Shown: piece by piece, positions 7,862 to 17,258 of the stretch
Position numbering within the stretch: the stretch's first letter is position 1
How the letters are laid out: each line of letters begins with the position of its first letter
Assembly: GCA_963828445.1 (NCBI GenBank)
Contig: CAWHFP010000001.1
Location: 1,402,988-1,466,987, forward strand
Reading direction: 5' to 3'
Length of the DNA: 64,000 bases
Source of the DNA: Bog-532 sp963828445
GTDB taxonomy: Bacteria; Actinomycetota; Actinomycetes; Streptosporangiales; Streptosporangiaceae
Notes under the pieces: model-generated
Told to the model about the DNA's origin: nothing
The model's database searches: none
The model's input: only the letters and a program-made list of their open reading frames with translations
Program-made: the position numbers and the translations under genes

Positions 7862-8803
7862 CTATCGGCCGGGCTGGGGCGCGCGGGCGAGCGCGCCCAC
7901 CACCTCCAGCGCGCGTCCGGTCAGGTCCGGGCCGGGGACGTCCAGCCAGGTGATGCGGGGATCGCGGCGGAACCAGGACTCCTGGCGGCGGGCGAACCGG
8001 CGCGTGCCGCGGGCCGTCTCCTGGCGGGCCTGATCGGAGGTCCAGTCCCCGGCCAGGTAGCGGAGCATCTGCTGGTAGCCGAGGGCGCGGCTGGCCGTGC
8101 GGCCTTGGCGCAGACCCGCCCGCTCCAGGCGGCGGACCTCGTCCTCGAAGCCGGCCGCCCACATCTGGTCGACCCGGGCGTCGATCCGGCGGTCCAGCTC
8201 GTCGCGGGCGGGCCGGAGCCCCAGTTGCACGGCGGGCCGGCTGCCCGCGTCACCGGCCGTATAGCTGGGGAGCGTGGCGGTGAACGGGCGGCCGGTGAGC
8301 TCGATGACCTCCAGGGCCCGGACGATCCGGCGGCCGTTGCTGGGCAGGATGGCCGTTGCCGCGGCCGGATCCAGCCCGGCCAGCCGGTTATGCAGGGCGG
8401 GCGCCCCGTCGCGGGCCAGGTCGGACTCCAGCCGGGCCCGGACGGTGGGGTCGGTGCCGGGGAAGGTCAGGTCCTCCAGGGCGCCCCGCACGTACAGGCC
8501 GGAGCCGCCGGCCAGGATCGGCACCCGGCCGCGGGCGGTGACGTCGGCGATGGCCTGCCGGGCCAGCCGCTGGTAGTCGGCCACGTTGGCGGGCTGGCGG
8601 ACGTCCCAGACGTCGAGCAGGTGGTGGGGCACGCCGCGGCGCTCGGCCGGGGTCAGCTTGGCCGTGCCGATGTCCATGCCCCGGTACACCTGCATGGAGT
8701 CGGCGTTGATCACCTCGCCGCCGAGGGCCAGGGCCAGCTCGACGGCCAGACCCGACTTCCCGGCCGCGGTCGGGCCGACCACGGCGATCACGCGCGCACC
8801 CAT
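7862..8803 (-). CDS. miaA: tRNA dimethylallyltransferase
   Basis: A 313-residue MiaA, which transfers the dimethylallyl group from DMAPP to N6 of A37 in tRNAs reading UNN codons. The P-loop GPTAAGKS is at residues 10-17, followed by the family hallmarks INADSMQVYRGMDIGTAKL and VPHHLLDVW. The later modification enzyme MiaB is encoded 1.1 kb away on the same strand, separated only by the opposing BrkB-like gene. First gene of a probable miaA-dapF-crotonase transcript. Confidence 0.96.
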   Translation of the reverse strand: MGARVIAVVGPTAAGKSGLAVELALALGGEVINADSMQVYRGMDIGTAKLTPAERRGVPHHLLDVWDVRQPANVADYQRLARQAIADVTARGRVPILAGGSGLYVRGALEDLTFPGTDPTVRARLESDLARDGAPALHNRLAGLDPAAATAILPSNGRRIVRALEVIELTGRPFTATLPSYTAGDAGSRPAVQLGLRPARDELDRRIDARVDQMWAAGFEDEVRRLERAGLRQGRTASRALGYQQMLRYLAGDWTSDQARQETARGTRRFARRQESWFRRDPRITWLDVPGPDLTGRALEVVGALARAPQPGR

Positions 8804-8887
8804 GCCGCCAGTCTTTCACCGGCGGCGGTGGCCATGCCGTATGCGACGGGCCTGGATGAGGCACGAAACCACGGGTAGAGGCAGAGT

Positions 8888-9931
8888 GTGGCAACAGTGG
8901 ACGGTCCCGATCGTTTTCAGCGCAGGCATGCGTGGCTGGGCTTCCCGCTGGCGGTGATCTACAAGTACTTCGACGATTTCGGCACGTACCTGGCCGCGAT
9001 CCTCACCTACTACGCGTTCGTGTCGCTGTTCCCGCTGCTGCTGATCGCCTCGACCGTGCTGAGCGTGGTGCTGCGCGGGAACACGCACCTGCAGCACGAG
9101 CTGCTGACCTCGGCGCTCACCCAGTTCCCGCTGGTCGGCCAGGAGCTGGGCAAGCCGCAGCACCTGAGCGGCGGCACCGCCGGACTGATCATCGGCATCG
9201 CCGGGTCGGTCTACGGCGCGCTGGGGGTGGCCCAGGCCTTCCAGTACGCGAGCAACACCATGTGGGGGATTCCCCGTAACAGCCGGCCGAATCCGCTCAA
9301 GGCACGCGGCCGGAGCCTGGTCCTGCTGGCCACCGCCGGGCTGGCCGTGCTGGCCACCACGCTGCTGTCCATCGTGAGCAACGGCGGGGTCGGGGCGCTC
9401 GGGACCGTGGAGAAATACCTGGCCATCGCGGCCTCGGTGATGATCAACGTGGCCGTGTCTATTTTTGCGTTCCGGTTCACGCCAGCCCGGCGGCTGTCCT
9501 TCCGGGACGTCATCCCGGGCGCGGCGGCCTCGGCGATCATCTGGCAGCTGCTCCAGTCGTTCGGGGTGCTCTACGTACGGCACGTGGTCCGGCACGCCAG
9601 CGCCACGAACGCCGTGTTCGCCATCGTTCTCGGACTGATCGCGTACCTGTTCGTCGCCGCGATAGCCATACTCCTCTGTATCGAGATCAACGTGGTGCGG
9701 GTCAATCGCATGCACCCCAGGGCGCTGCTCACTCCGTTCACCGACGATGTCGCGCTGACCCGGGGCGACGAGCGGGCCTACACCCGCCAGGCCAAAGCTC
9801 AGCGCAGCAAGGGCTTCCAGCGCATCGAGGTGGACTTCACCCCACCGGAGGCCGCGGAAGCGGAAGAAGCCGGGCCGGAGCGGCCCAGCCCCGAGGGGGA
9901 GCAGCCCAGCCCCCAGGGAGAATCGGGCTGA
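8888..9931 (+). CDS. YihY/BrkB family inner-membrane protein
   Basis: A 347-residue protein starting with GTG. About six transmembrane helices span residues 25-280. Family hallmarks are YYAFVSLFPLLLIAST near the N-terminus, GIAGSVYGALGVAQAFQ, and the FGVLYVRHVVRH region. The C-terminal tail after residue 290 is charged and Pro/Glu-rich, probably cytoplasmic. Members were once called ribonuclease BN in error and have no settled role. The gene is isolated on the plus strand between two minus-strand tRNA-modification genes and ends 3 bp before the miaB stop. Confidence 0.88.
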   Translation: MATVDGPDRFQRRHAWLGFPLAVIYKYFDDFGTYLAAILTYYAFVSLFPLLLIASTVLSVVLRGNTHLQHELLTSALTQFPLVGQELGKPQHLSGGTAGLIIGIAGSVYGALGVAQAFQYASNTMWGIPRNSRPNPLKARGRSLVLLATAGLAVLATTLLSIVSNGGVGALGTVEKYLAIAASVMINVAVSIFAFRFTPARRLSFRDVIPGAAASAIIWQLLQSFGVLYVRHVVRHASATNAVFAIVLGLIAYLFVAAIAILLCIEINVVRVNRMHPRALLTPFTDDVALTRGDERAYTRQAKAQRSKGFQRIEVDFTPPEAAEAEEAGPERPSPEGEQPSPQGESG

Positions 9932-9934
9932 GGA

Positions 9935-11419
9935 TCAAACCGGGCGCGAGAGAGCCGGCATACCCAGGACCACGGGCTGCCGGGCCGCCTCACCCACCAA
10001 CCTTCCATCATCGAAATCTGGGGCGCGGCCGGTCAGTCTTTGCTGCCAGGCGTCACCGGCGCGGGTGCGGCGTACGGCGGCGGGGGCGCCGTCGGCGACC
10101 AGGTAGTGCGGCGCGGCGCGGGAGATCGTCACCGTGACCAGGTCGCCGGGCCGGGGCTCGGTGCCCTCGGGGGTGAAGTGCACCAGCCGGTTGTCCGGGG
10201 CGCGGCCCGACATCCGGTGGGTGGCGGCGTCCTTGCGGCCCTCACCCTCGGCCACCAGCACCTCGACGGTCCGGCCGACCAGGCGCTTGTTCTCGGCCCA
10301 GGTGACCTCGCTGACCAGCTCGGCCAGCCGGTCGTAGCGCTCCTGCACCACCTCGGGCGGTGTTTGCCGGTCCATGGTCGCGGCCGGGGTGCCGTGCCGG
10401 GGCGAGTACAGGAACGTGAACGCGCCCGCGAACCGGGCCTGGCGCACCAGGTCCAGGGTCTGCTCGAAGTCGGCTTCGGTCTCGCCGGGGAAGCCGACGA
10501 TGATGTCGGTGGTGATCGCGGCGTCGGGGATGGCGGCCCGGACCCGGTCCAGGATGGCGAGGTAGCGGTCGCGCCGGTAGGCCCGGCGCATGGCCTTGAG
10601 CACGGTGTCGGAGCCGGACTGGAGCGGCATGTGCAGGTGCGGCATGACGTTCGGGGTCTGGGCCATGGCCTCGATGACGTCGTCGGTGAAGTCGCGCGGG
10701 TGCGGCGAGGTGAACCGGACCCGCTCCAGCCCGTCGACCTCCCCGCAGCTGCGCAGCAGCTTGCCGAACGCCTGCTTGTCGCCGAACTCGGCGCCGTAGG
10801 AGTTCACGTTCTGCCCGAGCAGGGTCACCTCGATGACGCCGTCGGCGGCCAGCGACCGGACCTCGGCCAGGATGTCGCCGGGCCGGCGGTCCTTCTCCTT
10901 GCCGCGCAGGCTGGGCACGATGCAGAAGGTGCAGGTGTTGTTGCAGCCGACCGAGATCGCGACCCAGGCCGCGTAGGCCGATTCCCGCCGGGCCGGCAGC
11001 ACGGACGGGAACGTCTCCAGCGTCTCTTCGAACTCGGCCTGGGCTTCCTCGCGTTCCCGGGCCCGCTCCAGCAGGCCGGGCAGGGCGCCGATGTTGTGCG
11101 TGCCGAACACCACGTCGACCCAGGGGGCGCGCTTGGTGATCGCGGTCCGCTCCATCTGGGCCAGGCAGCCACCGACCGCGATCTGCATGCCGGGGGTGGC
11201 GTTCTTGGTCGGCAGCAGGTGCCCGAGGTTGCCGTACAGCCGGTCGGCGGCGTTCTCCCGGACCGCGCAGGTGTTGAACACGAGCACATCGGGGGTCGCG
11301 CCGGTGTCCGCGCGCTGATAGCCCGCGTCCTCCAGCAGGCCGGCGAGCCGCTCGGAGTCGTGCGCGTTCATCTGGCACCCGTAGGTGCGGATCTCGTAGG
11401 TGCGAGGCGAGGCGTCCAT
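9935..11419 (-). CDS. miaB: tRNA-2-methylthio-N6-dimethylallyladenosine synthase
   Basis: A 494-residue radical SAM methylthiotransferase that adds the methylthio group to i6A37 in tRNA. Auxiliary-cluster cysteines are C15 (YGCQMNAHDSERL), C51 and C85. The radical SAM triad is C159/C163/C166 in SVGCNNTCTFCIVPSLRG, and a TRAM RNA-binding domain follows near residue 375. GAAAGG precedes the ATG. It starts 14 bp after the rny stop, so rny-miaB is probably one transcript. It acts after MiaA, encoded nearby. Confidence 0.96.
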   Translation of the reverse strand: MDASPRTYEIRTYGCQMNAHDSERLAGLLEDAGYQRADTGATPDVLVFNTCAVRENAADRLYGNLGHLLPTKNATPGMQIAVGGCLAQMERTAITKRAPWVDVVFGTHNIGALPGLLERAREREEAQAEFEETLETFPSVLPARRESAYAAWVAISVGCNNTCTFCIVPSLRGKEKDRRPGDILAEVRSLAADGVIEVTLLGQNVNSYGAEFGDKQAFGKLLRSCGEVDGLERVRFTSPHPRDFTDDVIEAMAQTPNVMPHLHMPLQSGSDTVLKAMRRAYRRDRYLAILDRVRAAIPDAAITTDIIVGFPGETEADFEQTLDLVRQARFAGAFTFLYSPRHGTPAATMDRQTPPEVVQERYDRLAELVSEVTWAENKRLVGRTVEVLVAEGEGRKDAATHRMSGRAPDNRLVHFTPEGTEPRPGDLVTVTISRAAPHYLVADGAPAAVRRTRAGDAWQQRLTGRAPDFDDGRLVGEAARQPVVLGMPALSRPV

Positions 11420-11432
11420 GACGCCTTTCAGA

Positions 11433-13329
11433 TTAGCGGGCGAACTCCATGGCGCGGGACTCGCGGACCACGGTGATGCGGATCTGGCCCGGGTAGGTCA
11501 GCTCCTCCTCCACCTGCTTGGCGACGTCGCGCGCGATGACCTGGGCCTGGATGTCGTCCACGCTGTCCGGCTTGACCATGACCCGGATCTCCCGGCCGGC
11601 CTGCATGGCGAACACCTTCTCCACCCCCTCGTGGGCGTTGGCGATCTGCTCCAGCCGCTCCAGCCGCTTCACGTAGGCCTCCAGCGACTCGCGCCGGGCC
11701 CCGGGCCGGCCGCCGCTGATCGCGTCGGCGGCCTGGGTCAGCACGGCTTCGACGGTGCGGGCCTCGACCTCGTTGTGGTGGGCTTCGATCGCGTGCACGA
11801 CGTCGTCCGGTTCGCCGTAACGCCGGGCGATCTCGGCGCCGATCAGCGCGTGGCTGCCCTCGACCTCGTGGGTCAGGGCCTTGCCGATGTCGTGCAGCAC
11901 CGTGCAGCGTTTCATCAAGCCAGCGTCCAGGCCCAGTTCGCTGGCCATCATGCCGGCGATGTGCGCCGACTCGATCAAGTGCTTGAGCACGTTCTGCCCG
12001 TAGCTGGTGCGGTAGCGCAGCCGCCCGAGCAGGCTCACCAGCTCATCGTGCATGCCGGTGATACCCAGCTCGACCAGGGCGTCCTCACCGGACCGGACGC
12101 ACAACTGCTCGATTTCGGCCTTGCCGCGCTCGTAGGCTTCCTCGATGCGCTGCGGGTGGATGCGGCCGTCCAGCACCAGCCGCTCCAGGGTCAGCCGCGC
12201 GATCTCCCGCCGCACCGGGTCGAAGCAGGACAGCAGGACCGCCTCGGGGGTGTCGTCGATGATCAGGTTGACCCCGGTGACCGACTCGAAGGCCCGGATG
12301 TTCCGGCCCTCCCGGCCGATGATCCGGCCCTTCATCTCGTCGCCCGGCAGGTGCAGCACGGACACCACCGACTCGCTGGTCTGCTCGGTGGCGATCCGCT
12401 GGATGGCCAGCGTGACCACCTTGCGGGCGCGCTTCTCCCCCTCGGACCGGGCCTGATGCTCGATGTCCCGCACCATCAGGGCGGCCTCGCGCTTGGCCTG
12501 GTTCTCGATCGTGGCGACCAGCTCACCCTTGGCCTGGCCGGCGGTCAGCCCGGCCACCCGTTCCAGCTCGGTCTGGCGCTGGTGGTCCAGCTGGTCGACT
12601 TCGGCGGCGCGGTCGGCCAGGGCGCGCTGGCGCTCGTCCAGTTCGGCCGACCGGTCCTCCAGGCGGTGCAATTCCTTGTCCAGCCGCTGCTCGCGGTCGG
12701 CCAGCCGGTTCTCGCGGCGTTCCAGGTCGCTGCGCAGCTCGCGGACCTCGTCCTTGACCGCGCGGATCTCGGCTTCGACCTCGCGGCGGCCCTCCTGGGC
12801 CTGCTCGGCGGCCTGCTCGGCCTTGGACCTGATCGCGGTGGCTTCGGTCTCGGCCCGGGCCCGGATCTGGTCGGCGTCGCGGTTGGCGGCGTCGAGCGCC
12901 TGGGCGGTCGCGGCCGAGGCGGCGGCGGAGTCCAGCGGGGCTGGGGTGGCCGGAGAGGTCTTGGTGGCGCGGGCGCCGGGGGTGGCTGCTGTGCTCGGCT
13001 GAGGCAGTTGAGGCCGCTGGGGTGGTAGTGGCGGAGGAGGTGGTGGTGGCCGGTGTTGTGGCTGGGGTGCCGGTTTCGGCTGAGATGCCGGTTGCGGCGA
13101 TTGGGGCTGGGGCGCTGGTTGCGGATGCGGCGGCTGAGGCCGGGGTTTCCGCGGTGCGGCCGGGGGTGCTGGTGGCGGCAGCGGCGGGACTGGAGGCGGC
13201 GCCCGCCGGCTGGCCGGGGGTTCTCAGCGTGGCCGTCCCGGACCTGCGCCAGACGACAACGAGCGCGAATACCGCCGCGAGAAGCCCGATCGCCATGAAC
13301 ACGAAGGCAATGTCGCCGCTCACAGTCAC
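11433..13329 (-). CDS. rny: Ribonuclease Y, frame broken in the N-terminal linker
   Basis: This membrane-anchored endoribonuclease initiates mRNA decay. The start at 13329 gives a transmembrane segment (IAFVFMAIGLLAAVFALVVV), then an Ala/Thr/Pro-rich linker. The downstream part, in another frame, has the coiled coil, the KH domain (MKGRIIGREGRNIRAFESVT) and the HD domain (VLHDIGKALTHEVEGSHAL), ending MEFAR. The upstream frame turns into a nonsense composition after about 12,990, while the C-terminal frame is coding-like back to about 13,000. Hence one extra base lies near 12,960-13,020. No start codon in the C-terminal frame would retain the membrane anchor and full coiled coil. A sequence error is the simplest explanation. 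Confidence 0.87.
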
Positions 13330-13728
13330 CCCTTCCGCTCATCAGGTCCCGTCACCGGGCACCGCGATTGCGATACCAGGGAAATATGCCCTGGCGCGAG
13401 GGGTTCTGCACGCTAGCGCGTGCGGCCGTTACTACGGGTCGCTGGCATGGGCCGCTGGCTGCGGCCGGGACGCCGGTGGCCGGTCCGCTGGTGGCGGCCG
13501 GCCGGTCGCTGGCATCCGGCCGCGGGTTGCGGCCGGGCGGCATGTGAAGTTGTTCTATGGTCATCCGCGCAGCGCGGAGTAACACCTCGCTGCCGGCAGG
13601 TTAAGCGCAGATAACGTTTTGAGCAAGCATCCGGCACTGAAGCCACTTGCGTGCCGAACCTCCCCAGAGGCCGGGCTGCTCATGTTTGCGCACGTCGGCC
13701 CCTGATTGACCCGATTGAACGATCATCA
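13330..13728. other. Intergenic region between recX and rny with two dyads
   Basis: A 399-bp gap upstream of rny that should hold its promoter. Two perfect short inverted repeats occur: CCAGGG-7 nt-CCCTGG (13376-13394) and GCACGC-TAGC-GCGTGC (13408-13423). Between about 13,430 and 13,550 there are imperfect repeats built on GGCCGG, GCGGCC and CGCTGG. The part near recX (13,600-13,728) is less GC-rich. No protein or RNA gene was recognised. Confidence 0.5.
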
Positions 13729-14283
13729 TCAGCCCGGCCCGTCGTCGAGCCCGACGTCCAGGCTCTGATCATCGAGCACACCAGCCAGTTCCGCCGCCTC
13801 AGCATCGTGGGCCCCCTCGGCCTCAAGCGCTTCGCGGACGATCCGGTAGGACAGGGCGGCGCCGTACCCCTTCCGGGCCAGGGCCCCGACCAGCCGCCGC
13901 ATCCGGGCCTCGTAGGGCTGACCCCGCGTGGACCGGAGCTTGCGGTCGACGATCCGCCGGGCGGTGGCCACCTCCTGGTCCGGGTCGAGCGTCTCCACGG
14001 CCTCGCGCACGTCGTCGGCGTCGACCCCACGGCGCCGGAGCTCGGTGGACAGCGCGCGGCGGGACAGCCCGCGGCTGTAGTGCCGGGACTCCACCCAGGC
14101 CCGGGCGAAGGCCTGGTCGTCGATCAGGCCGACCTCGGTGAACCGGTCCAGGATGCCTTCGGCGACGTGGTCCGGGATCTGCTTGCGCTGCATGGCCTGG
14201 GCCAGCTGGGCCCGGGTGCGCGGCTCGATGGTGATCAGCCGGAGGCAGATCTGGCGGGCGGCGTCCTCGGGGTTGCGCGGCAT
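13729..14283 (-). CDS. recX: Recombination regulator RecX
   Basis: RecX binds RecA filaments and restrains recombinase activity. From ATG 14283 the protein is 184 residues, with the three-helix repeats typical of the family: ARQICLRLITIEPRTRAQLA, VGLIDDQAFARAWVESRH and the C-terminal segment MRRLVGALARKGYGA. It directly follows recA on the same strand. The frame upstream of 14283 stays open and coding-like (acidic, Asp/Pro-rich) right back to the recA stop but has no ATG or GTG. The true N-terminus may therefore be longer, with a start lost to an indel, or be 14283 as given. Confidence 0.88.
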   Translation of the reverse strand: MPRNPEDAARQICLRLITIEPRTRAQLAQAMQRKQIPDHVAEGILDRFTEVGLIDDQAFARAWVESRHYSRGLSRRALSTELRRRGVDADDVREAVETLDPDQEVATARRIVDRKLRSTRGQPYEARMRRLVGALARKGYGAALSYRIVREALEAEGAHDAEAAELAGVLDDQSLDVGLDDGPG

Positions 14284-14553
14284 CCGGGGCGCGCGGGCGC
14301 CGGGCTGGCCGTCGTCGTCGGCCCCCGGGTTCAGCAGCCGGTCCGGGTCCGGATCCTGGTTCTGGTCCGGGTCGTCCCGCCAGCGCTCGGACCAGGCGGG
14401 CTGGACCGGAGGCTCGGAGACATCGGCGGCATCCCGGCCGTCGGAGTCCTGGTCAGCGGATCTCCGGCGGCCGGGGCCGAGCCAGAGCCGGTTCCGGTCC
14501 CGGCCTGGGGCCCGGGCCAGAACCGGTCGGCACCGGTCCGGCGGCGGTAGCGC

Positions 14554-15789
<1,236 letters not shown>

Positions 15790-15939
15790 GGGAACTCCCT
15801 GTCGGGTTTCGTTTCTATCTGAGCCGCCGGCGTTCGCCTGCGGTGTCGGTGCCCGACGCTATGCGCCACCACTGACATTTCCGGGACCTCCGGGACCACG
15901 CCTGCTGCCACCCGGGATCCGCACGCGCCCAACTGTAGG

Positions 15940-15953
15940 CGAATCTTTGTTCG
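15940..15953 (-). promoter_or_regulatory. Candidate SOS (LexA) box upstream of recA
   Basis: CGAAT-CTTT-GTTCG is a near-perfect match to the actinobacterial/Bacillus-type LexA operator CGAAC-N4-GTTCG, with one change in one half-site. It lies 151 bp before the recA start and is set in an AT-richer patch, where a promoter would be expected. It implies DNA-damage induction of recA and recX. Confidence 0.7.
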
Positions 15954-16014
15954 ATCGGCACCCGACACGCCGAATTCACCACAGCGGGCTCAGGCCCGGG
16001 TCAGCACGGAGTCC

Positions 16015-16047
16015 GCGCAGGGCCGGCGCAGGGTCAGCGCAGGGTCT
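16015..16047. repeat. 11-bp tandem repeat x3 across the DUF3046 stop
   Basis: Three consecutive 11-bp units, GCGCAGGGCCG, GCGCAGGGTCA and GCGCAGGGTCT, occupy 16015-16047. The DUF3046 stop codon falls at the end of the middle unit. The pattern suggests local duplication by slippage. Confidence 0.7.
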
Positions 16048-16228
16048 CCGGCACGTTGAAGGAGTCGCAGACGGCGCGCCAGACCTTCTTCACGTCCTCG
16101 CCGTCGGCCAGGGCACGGTCGATGGTCCGACCGCCCAGCCCGGCCAGGACGTAGTCCTTGGCGACGCTGTGCGCGTACGCCTCGCCGAACTGCGCGTTCA
16201 TCCTGTCCCAGAACATCGTGAGCCGCAC
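16034..16228 (-). CDS. DUF3046 domain protein
   Basis: A 64-residue protein with the DUF3046 pattern: MRLTMFWDRMNAQFGEAYA at the start, VLAGLGGRTIDRALADGEDV in the middle and VWRAVCDSFNVPE at the end. This family is restricted to actinobacteria and typically sits next to recA, as it does here. Its function is unknown. The C-terminal coding end lies in the 11-bp tandem repeat, which may have shifted the stop slightly. Confidence 0.9.
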   Translation of the reverse strand: MRLTMFWDRMNAQFGEAYAHSVAKDYVLAGLGGRTIDRALADGEDVKKVWRAVCDSFNVPETLR

Positions 16229-16366
16229 CGGGCCAGGCTACCGCCCGCTCCGGCCTGGTCTTTCTTTTGGACTGACCGTGAGAAAAATCCGGCCGGCTGG
16301 GTACATACGGACCGCGAAGATCGTTGAGTATTAAAACTGCCGGTGTCGGGCGCGGATCCGTCGCGC

Positions 16367-16410
16367 CACGAGCGGGCAAGCACGAGATCACGAGCGGGCA
16401 AGCACGAGAT
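16367..16410. repeat. Perfect 22-bp tandem duplication
   Basis: Two identical 22-bp units, beginning CACGAGCGGGCAAG and ending CACGAGAT, lie head to tail at 16367-16388 and 16389-16410. They end 12 bp before the start of the septum-formation-domain gene. A third CACGAGAT occurs just inside that gene at 16436-16443. It could be an iteron-like protein binding site or a recent slippage duplication. Confidence 0.75.
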
Positions 16411-16422
16411 ACGGGGCGCTGA

Positions 16423-16965
16423 ATGTCCTCACCGGCACGAGATGCACACACGCCGACAGATTCCGGGGCCGTTCAGCCGGAGACCGTGCCGCCGCCGCGG
16501 CATCACCGGTGGGTGACGCCCAGCCTGGTCGTGCTGGTGATCCTGGTCCTGGTCGCGGCGGGCGCGGGGGTCGCGGCCCTGCTGACCCACGGCTTCCACA
16601 GCAAGACCACGGTCAAGTACCACCAGGCGGCCGTGTTCAGCCTGCGGGTGGGTGACTGCATCGACCAGACGTCGACCGGGACCAAGGCCGACGTGGTCTC
16701 GTGCACCAAGCCGCACGACGCCGAGGTGTTCGGGACGTTCCAGCTGGCCGGGGCCTGGCCGGGCGCCGCCGCGGTCCGGCAGCAGGCCGGAGCCGGGTGC
16801 GCGACGCGGCTGACCAACTACCTGAACCCCCAGCTGGCCGACTCGAACCTGACCCAGTCCTACGTCTTCCCCGGCCAGCAGGCCTGGGAGTCGGGCCAGC
16901 GGACGGTGGTGTGCGAGGTCCGGTCGACCAAGGGCCAGCTCAGCAACTCCGTCCGCCGCGCCTGA
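16423..16965 (+). CDS. Septum formation family protein, single-pass membrane
   Basis: A 180-residue protein with a short Pro-rich cytoplasmic N-terminus, one transmembrane helix (LVVLVILVLVAAGAGVAALL, about residues 30-50) and an external septum-formation domain. The domain is recognised by VFSLRVGDCID, VVSCTKPHDAEVFGTF and the later GCATRL with four spaced cysteines. The family was named from septum-site association in actinobacteria, but its mechanism is unclear. No clear ribosome site precedes ATG 16423, where the 22-bp tandem repeat ends. Confidence 0.8.
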   Translation: MSSPARDAHTPTDSGAVQPETVPPPRHHRWVTPSLVVLVILVLVAAGAGVAALLTHGFHSKTTVKYHQAAVFSLRVGDCIDQTSTGTKADVVSCTKPHDAEVFGTFQLAGAWPGAAAVRQQAGAGCATRLTNYLNPQLADSNLTQSYVFPGQQAWESGQRTVVCEVRSTKGQLSNSVRRA

Positions 16966-17258
16966 GCCGGGGCGGCCGCGGGCGGCCTGGGCCCGGATCA
17001 CGGTCGGCTCGGGAAGGCTGGGACTGCGTCGCGCACATTCACCGAGAGGTGTCCCGGCCTCCCAGCCAGACGGCGTGGGGTCGGGTGGCGCGAGGCGGGA
17101 CGGGTGTTCGGGGACGGCGGGTACCGGAGCGGGAACCGGAGTACGGCAGGCGCTGACCGGCCACGGTAAATAAGTGAGCCAAGGCTGTCCGCTAAGGGCT
17201 GAGCTGGGACGGGTCGCGGGCGGACAGGAATGTCAGTGGTCCGGGGCAAGATGGAAAC
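16966..17258. other. Intergenic region upstream of lhr
   Basis: 293 bp between the septum-formation-domain gene and the helicase gene. The only AT-rich stretch is around 17,165-17,175 (GGTAAATAAG), a possible promoter region for the helicase. No gene-like composition or conserved peptide was seen on either strand. Confidence 0.4.
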
